The notes under the pieces: generated by a model
What the model saw: the letters and a program-made list of their open reading frames with translations, nothing else
Databases searched by the model: none
What the model was told of the DNA's origin: nothing
Part shown: positions 61,368 to 64,000 of the stretch, piece after piece
Layout of the letters: each line of letters begins with the position of its first letter
How positions within the stretch are numbered: position 1 is the first letter of the stretch
DNA from: Mycolicibacterium porcinum
GTDB taxonomy: Bacteria; Actinomycetota; Actinomycetes; Mycobacteriales; Mycobacteriaceae
DNA: 64,000 bases
Assembly (NCBI GenBank): GCA_001942045.1
Contig: MSTD01000022.1
Coordinates: 6,317-70,316 of the forward strand
Direction: 5' to 3'
Program-made: the position numbers and the translations under genes

Positions 61368-61724
61368 ATGCGCAATTCAGCACAGTGGCCAGAGTCGATT
61401 CCGCGTTGGCTGCATTTCGTGATGGCGGCCGACCGGGCCGGGTCGTCCGCCTACATCGGCACCGGATTCTTCTTCGCGCCGGTGCTCGCCTTGGCGTCGC
61501 CGTGGCCCACGCTGACGGTGGTGCTCTGGATCGTGATCGCGCTGGCCGGCCTGTGGCTGGGTCTCCTCGGGATTGCGATGGCGACCGGTCTGGCGATCGT
61601 GCTGCGGTCGAACACCGAAATCCCGGAAGACTATTGGCGGTCCATCATCGACTACCCGAGCCCTGCTGCGAAACAGCCGATTTCGCGTCAGTGCCGCCCC
61701 GGTAGTCGACCTGCCAATGTTTGA
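61368..61724 (+). CDS. Small membrane protein (118 aa)
   Basis: A 118-residue protein from the ATG at 61368, with AAGGAGG just upstream. Two hydrophobic helices are visible: SAYIGTGFFFAPVLALASPW and LTVVLWIVIALAGLWLGLLGIAMATGLAIVL, the second long enough for a hairpin. It overlaps the 3' end of the CYP125-type gene by 80 bp tail to tail. It is divergent from the XRE regulator with a 108-bp gap, so the regulator may control it. Function unknown. Confidence 0.75.
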   Translation: MRNSAQWPESIPRWLHFVMAADRAGSSAYIGTGFFFAPVLALASPWPTLTVVLWIVIALAGLWLGLLGIAMATGLAIVLRSNTEIPEDYWRSIIDYPSPAAKQPISRQCRPGSRPANV

Positions 61725-62925
61725 TTCCGTTCAGCCAGCCCGACCTCAGCCGTTCGGGTGCCGACAGCGGGGTCAGGTCGGGCATCACGTCGGCGATCGC
61801 GTTGAAGATCAGGTCGATGGTCATCCTGGCCAGGTTGGCGCCGATGCAGTAATGCGCGCCGGTGCCGCCGAATCCCACGTGCGGGTTGGGATCCCGCAAG
61901 ATGTTGAAGCGGTACGGGTCCTCGAACACGTCCTCGTCGAAATTCGCCGAGCGGTAGAACATCACCACCCGCTGGCCCTTCTTGATCGGAACCCCGGCCA
62001 GTTCGGTGTCCTCCAACGCGGTCCGCTGGAATGACGTCACCGGCGTGGCCCACCGCACGATCTCGTCGGCGGCGGTGCCCGGGCGCTCCCGCTTGAACAA
62101 CTCCCACTGGTCGGGATGGTCGGCGAACGCCATCATTCCCTGGGTGATGGAGTTGCGGGTCGTCTCGTTGCCCGCCACGGCGAGCAGGATGACGAAGAAG
62201 CCGAACTCGTCGTCGGACAGCTTGTGCCCCTCCACGTCGGCCTGCAGGAGCTTGGAGACCAGATCCTCGCCGGGGTTCTTCGACCGCTCGGCCGCCATCT
62301 GCATCCCGTACATGATCAACTCGACCGAGGCGCTGATCGCGTCGTTGGAGGCGAACTCGGGGTCCTGGTCGCCGACCATCTGATTGGACCAGTCGAACAG
62401 TTTCTTGCGGTCTTCCTGCGGCACCCCCATGAGCCCGGCGATGGCCTGGAGCGGCAGTTCGCACGACACCTGCTCGACGAAATCCCCCGAACCCTGGGCG
62501 GCGGCAGTCTCCACGATCGTGCGGGCGCGCTCCGCGAGGTCCGCACGCAGGCGTTCGACCGCGCGCGGGGTGAAGGCCCGCGAGATGATCTTGCGCAGGT
62601 GCGTGTGATGCGGGGCGTCCATGTTGAGCATCACGAACTTGCCCTGGTCGATCTGCTGCTGGACGGTGCCCTCCCGATAGCGCGGCAGGGCCGTCTTCTC
62701 CTGGCTGGAGAACACGTCGCTACGCAGGGACACCTCTTTGACGTCCTTGTGCTTGGTGACGACCCAGAACCCGCCGTCGTCGAACCCACCTTGACCCTTC
62801 GGCTGTTCGTTCCACCAGATCGGCGCGAGCCTGCGCATCTCCGCGAGTTCCTCGACCGGCAGCCGTTCGGCGTAGATGTCGGGGTCGGTGAAGTCGAATC
62901 CGGGCGGAAGGTTCAGGGTCGGCAT
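61645..62925 (-). CDS. cyp125: Cytochrome P450, CYP125-type steroid C27-monooxygenase
   Basis: A 426-residue P450 that matches CYP125A1 along most of its length: NLPPGFDFTDPDIYAERLP at the N-terminus, FVMLNMDAPHHTHLRKIISR, I-helix AGNETT at 251-256, ExxR at Glu288-Arg291, and haem-binding GFGGTGAHYCIGANL with Cys360. It oxidises the sterol side chain at C27. The ATG at 62925 has GAGGAG upstream; longer frames are not required. A near-match KstR box lies about 110 bp upstream. It may correspond to the second CYP125 of M. smegmatis (from memory). Confidence 0.93.
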   Translation of the reverse strand: MPTLNLPPGFDFTDPDIYAERLPVEELAEMRRLAPIWWNEQPKGQGGFDDGGFWVVTKHKDVKEVSLRSDVFSSQEKTALPRYREGTVQQQIDQGKFVMLNMDAPHHTHLRKIISRAFTPRAVERLRADLAERARTIVETAAAQGSGDFVEQVSCELPLQAIAGLMGVPQEDRKKLFDWSNQMVGDQDPEFASNDAISASVELIMYGMQMAAERSKNPGEDLVSKLLQADVEGHKLSDDEFGFFVILLAVAGNETTRNSITQGMMAFADHPDQWELFKRERPGTAADEIVRWATPVTSFQRTALEDTELAGVPIKKGQRVVMFYRSANFDEDVFEDPYRFNILRDPNPHVGFGGTGAHYCIGANLARMTIDLIFNAIADVMPDLTPLSAPERLRSGWLNGIKHWQVDYRGGTDAKSAVSQQGSGSR

Positions 62926-63032
62926 GGCGTTCGCACTCCTCGCGACGACGTTCTGTAGTGGCGTATTGCCATTGCTACACCACAGGTGGGGCCCCTCGGA
63001 GCGGGTTTCGGAAACTCCCACATTGTTCATAT

Positions 63033-63046
63033 TGGAACGTGTTCCG
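63033..63046 (-). promoter_or_regulatory. KstR-like operator (one mismatch) upstream of CYP125-type gene
   Basis: On the minus strand CGGAACACGTTCCA matches TnnAACnnGTTnnA except for the first base. The palindrome GGAACNNGTTCC is intact. It lies 108 bp before the P450 start codon and 89 bp before the divergent secreted protein gene, so it could act on either. Confidence 0.5.
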
Positions 63047-63134
63047 ATTCTTGCGTTGTAACGGTTGAACGCGCGCGACGATGCACCCAGCGTTACCATC
63101 TGTCCCTGGAGCAACAGCAGGAGGCCAACCAGTT

Positions 63135-63746
63135 ATGCGAGTCGACGTCCGTAGGTTCGGGATCGTGTTGACGGGCTGCGTGTCGGGTCCCGTCATTGCC
63201 TTGGCCATGGCTGCCGCGGCGGCCGCGGAGCCACCCAATCCGGCGCCAGCTCCCGCACCGGCACCCGCCCCGGGGCCGGCGGCTCAGGCCGCGGCCGGCG
63301 ATCCGGCGGCACCGGCGGCTGCGGCTCCGGTGGGTACCCCTCACCTGGCGAGCCCCGATGCCCTTCCTCCGGGCGCAACGATGGACCCCACGGGACAGGG
63401 CACCGAGACGCCCAACCTGAGCTATCTCAAGGATCTGTGGCATGCCGTGCAGAACCAGGAGATCAGCGGCAAGGAAGCACTGGTGCTCGGGCTCGCCCAG
63501 CGCGGCATGAACACGCCCGTCCCCGGCCAGGTGCCCGGCCCCAACGTTCCGGTCGCGCCCGCGGCCCCGGCGGCGCCGACGGCAGGTCTGCCCGGCGGAC
63601 CCCCGGTGGCCGACCCCTCCGGTCCCGTCACACCGGCCGTATCGGTGCCCGCCACACCCGCCGGCCCGGCCGCAGCAGTGCCTGGTCCCGCTGTGCCGGG
63701 CGCCCCGGTAGTGCCGGCCCCGCCGGTTCCGGCGCCCGCGCCCTGA
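63135..63746 (+). CDS. Secreted Ala/Pro-rich protein
   Basis: A 203-residue protein from the ATG at 63135, with AGGAGG about 10 bases upstream. A signal peptide ends near MAAAAAAEPP. The mature protein is made of Pro/Ala/Gly/Val low-complexity stretches around one short ordered segment, PNLSYLKDLWHAVQNQEISGKEALVLGLAQRGM, which looks like an amphipathic helix pair. It is probably extracytoplasmic. No function can be assigned; mycobacteria have several such proteins. Confidence 0.8.
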   Translation: MRVDVRRFGIVLTGCVSGPVIALAMAAAAAAEPPNPAPAPAPAPAPGPAAQAAAGDPAAPAAAAPVGTPHLASPDALPPGATMDPTGQGTETPNLSYLKDLWHAVQNQEISGKEALVLGLAQRGMNTPVPGQVPGPNVPVAPAAPAAPTAGLPGGPPVADPSGPVTPAVSVPATPAGPAAAVPGPAVPGAPVVPAPPVPAPAP

Positions 63747-63761
63747 GGGCCGGGAGTCTGA

Positions 63762-64000
63762 TCAGATCGGAACGCTCTCGGCCGGAATCCGGTCGACCCG
63801 GGCCGGAACGTGCTTGTGCCAGGGTGTGCCCGCATACTCGTCGCGCCACTGTGAGGACGTGAGCTCGTTGGGTGCGACGCCGGGGATGACCGCCCGCCCG
63901 TCGGCGTCGGTGTAGTCGAGGCCGAACCCGTTGGGCAGCGCGGCGGCCACCGTGGAGATCAGCGACGCGATGCTGCCAGGGCACATCTCGCAGCCCAACG
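63762..64000 (-). CDS. C-terminal end of an unidentified protein (continues past window edge)
   Basis: About 78 residues are visible, with the stop at 63762 and the frame open to the window edge. Segments include GCEMCPGS at the visible start, a GFGLDYTDADGRAVIPGV stretch and a Trp-rich TPWHKHVPARVD end. I do not recognise it. It converges with the secreted Ala/Pro-rich gene across a 15-bp gap. Confidence 0.55.
   Translation of the reverse strand, partial: LGCEMCPGSIASLISTVAAALPNGFGLDYTDADGRAVIPGVAPNELTSSQWRDEYAGTPWHKHVPARVDRIPAESVPI

Overview
The window is a stretch of chromosome from a fast-growing mycobacterium (Mycolicibacterium type). GC content is high, genes are tightly packed, and several products are mycobacterium-specific: an antigen 85C-type mycolyltransferase, a CYP125-type sterol 27-hydroxylase, a PimC-like mannosyltransferase, an LdtA-type L,D-transpeptidase, a DUF7159 protein and an Rv2629-type protein. 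A Lon protease is present; as I recall, M. tuberculosis lacks Lon and M. smegmatis has it. The gene order recalls the M. smegmatis segment around MSMEG_3524 to MSMEG_3582 in reverse. That match, and all locus names used here, come from memory and not from a search. I see no tRNA, rRNA, CRISPR array, intact insertion sequence or prophage.

Layout. 1-6.7 kb: the start of a large P-loop ATPase with a winged-helix-like partner, a ferredoxin-reductase-like flavoprotein, a DUF72 protein, a lipoprotein, a DUF998 membrane protein, a DUF2236 oxygenase-like gene between two similar small membrane proteins, and a TfoX-N protein. 6.7-11.8 kb: an amino-acid permease behind a tandem glycine riboswitch, then lon and a membrane protein. 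11.8-15.2 kb: three translationally coupled anchored extracytoplasmic proteins facing a large membrane protein. 15-21.6 kb: a membrane-anchored sulfite-oxidase-like enzyme, antigen 85C, and a cyclase-like receptor coupled to an MscS channel that carries a cyclic-nucleotide-binding domain. 21.6-29.9 kb: mixed metabolic genes (DUF1810, GH13, nucleoside deaminase, TPR protein, hotdog thioesterase, FUSC protein, EthD protein, enoyl-CoA hydratase).

29.9-36 kb is an iron and nitrogen block resembling Rv1874-Rv1878: bacterioferritin-associated ferredoxin, a two-domain Rv1874-like protein, an IdeR-box-like site, bacterioferritin, an MFS exporter with a C-terminal winged-helix-like extension, a CMD-fold protein and GlnA3. 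36-46 kb: a small mobile-element remnant, an amidohydrolase, an SDR, a Tat lipoprotein dienelactone hydrolase, a PimC-like glycosyltransferase, and a coupled permease/glutamine-synthetase-like/flavin-monooxygenase cassette that looks like an amine-use operon. 46-64 kb: a cupredoxin lipoprotein, an Rv2629-type protein, two P450s, an Mpt53/CcdA-type redox pair, a threonine-dehydratase-like enzyme, a POT peptide transporter, LdtA, a histidine-box hydroxylase with a GntR regulator, and alanine/proline-rich secreted proteins.

Four sites fit or nearly fit the KstR operator pattern TnnAACnnGTTnnA. They lie upstream of a thioesterase, an enoyl-CoA hydratase, a CMD-fold protein and the CYP125-type P450, which suggests a scattered sterol-catabolism regulon. 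Convergent neighbours often overlap at their 3' ends, by up to 80 bp.
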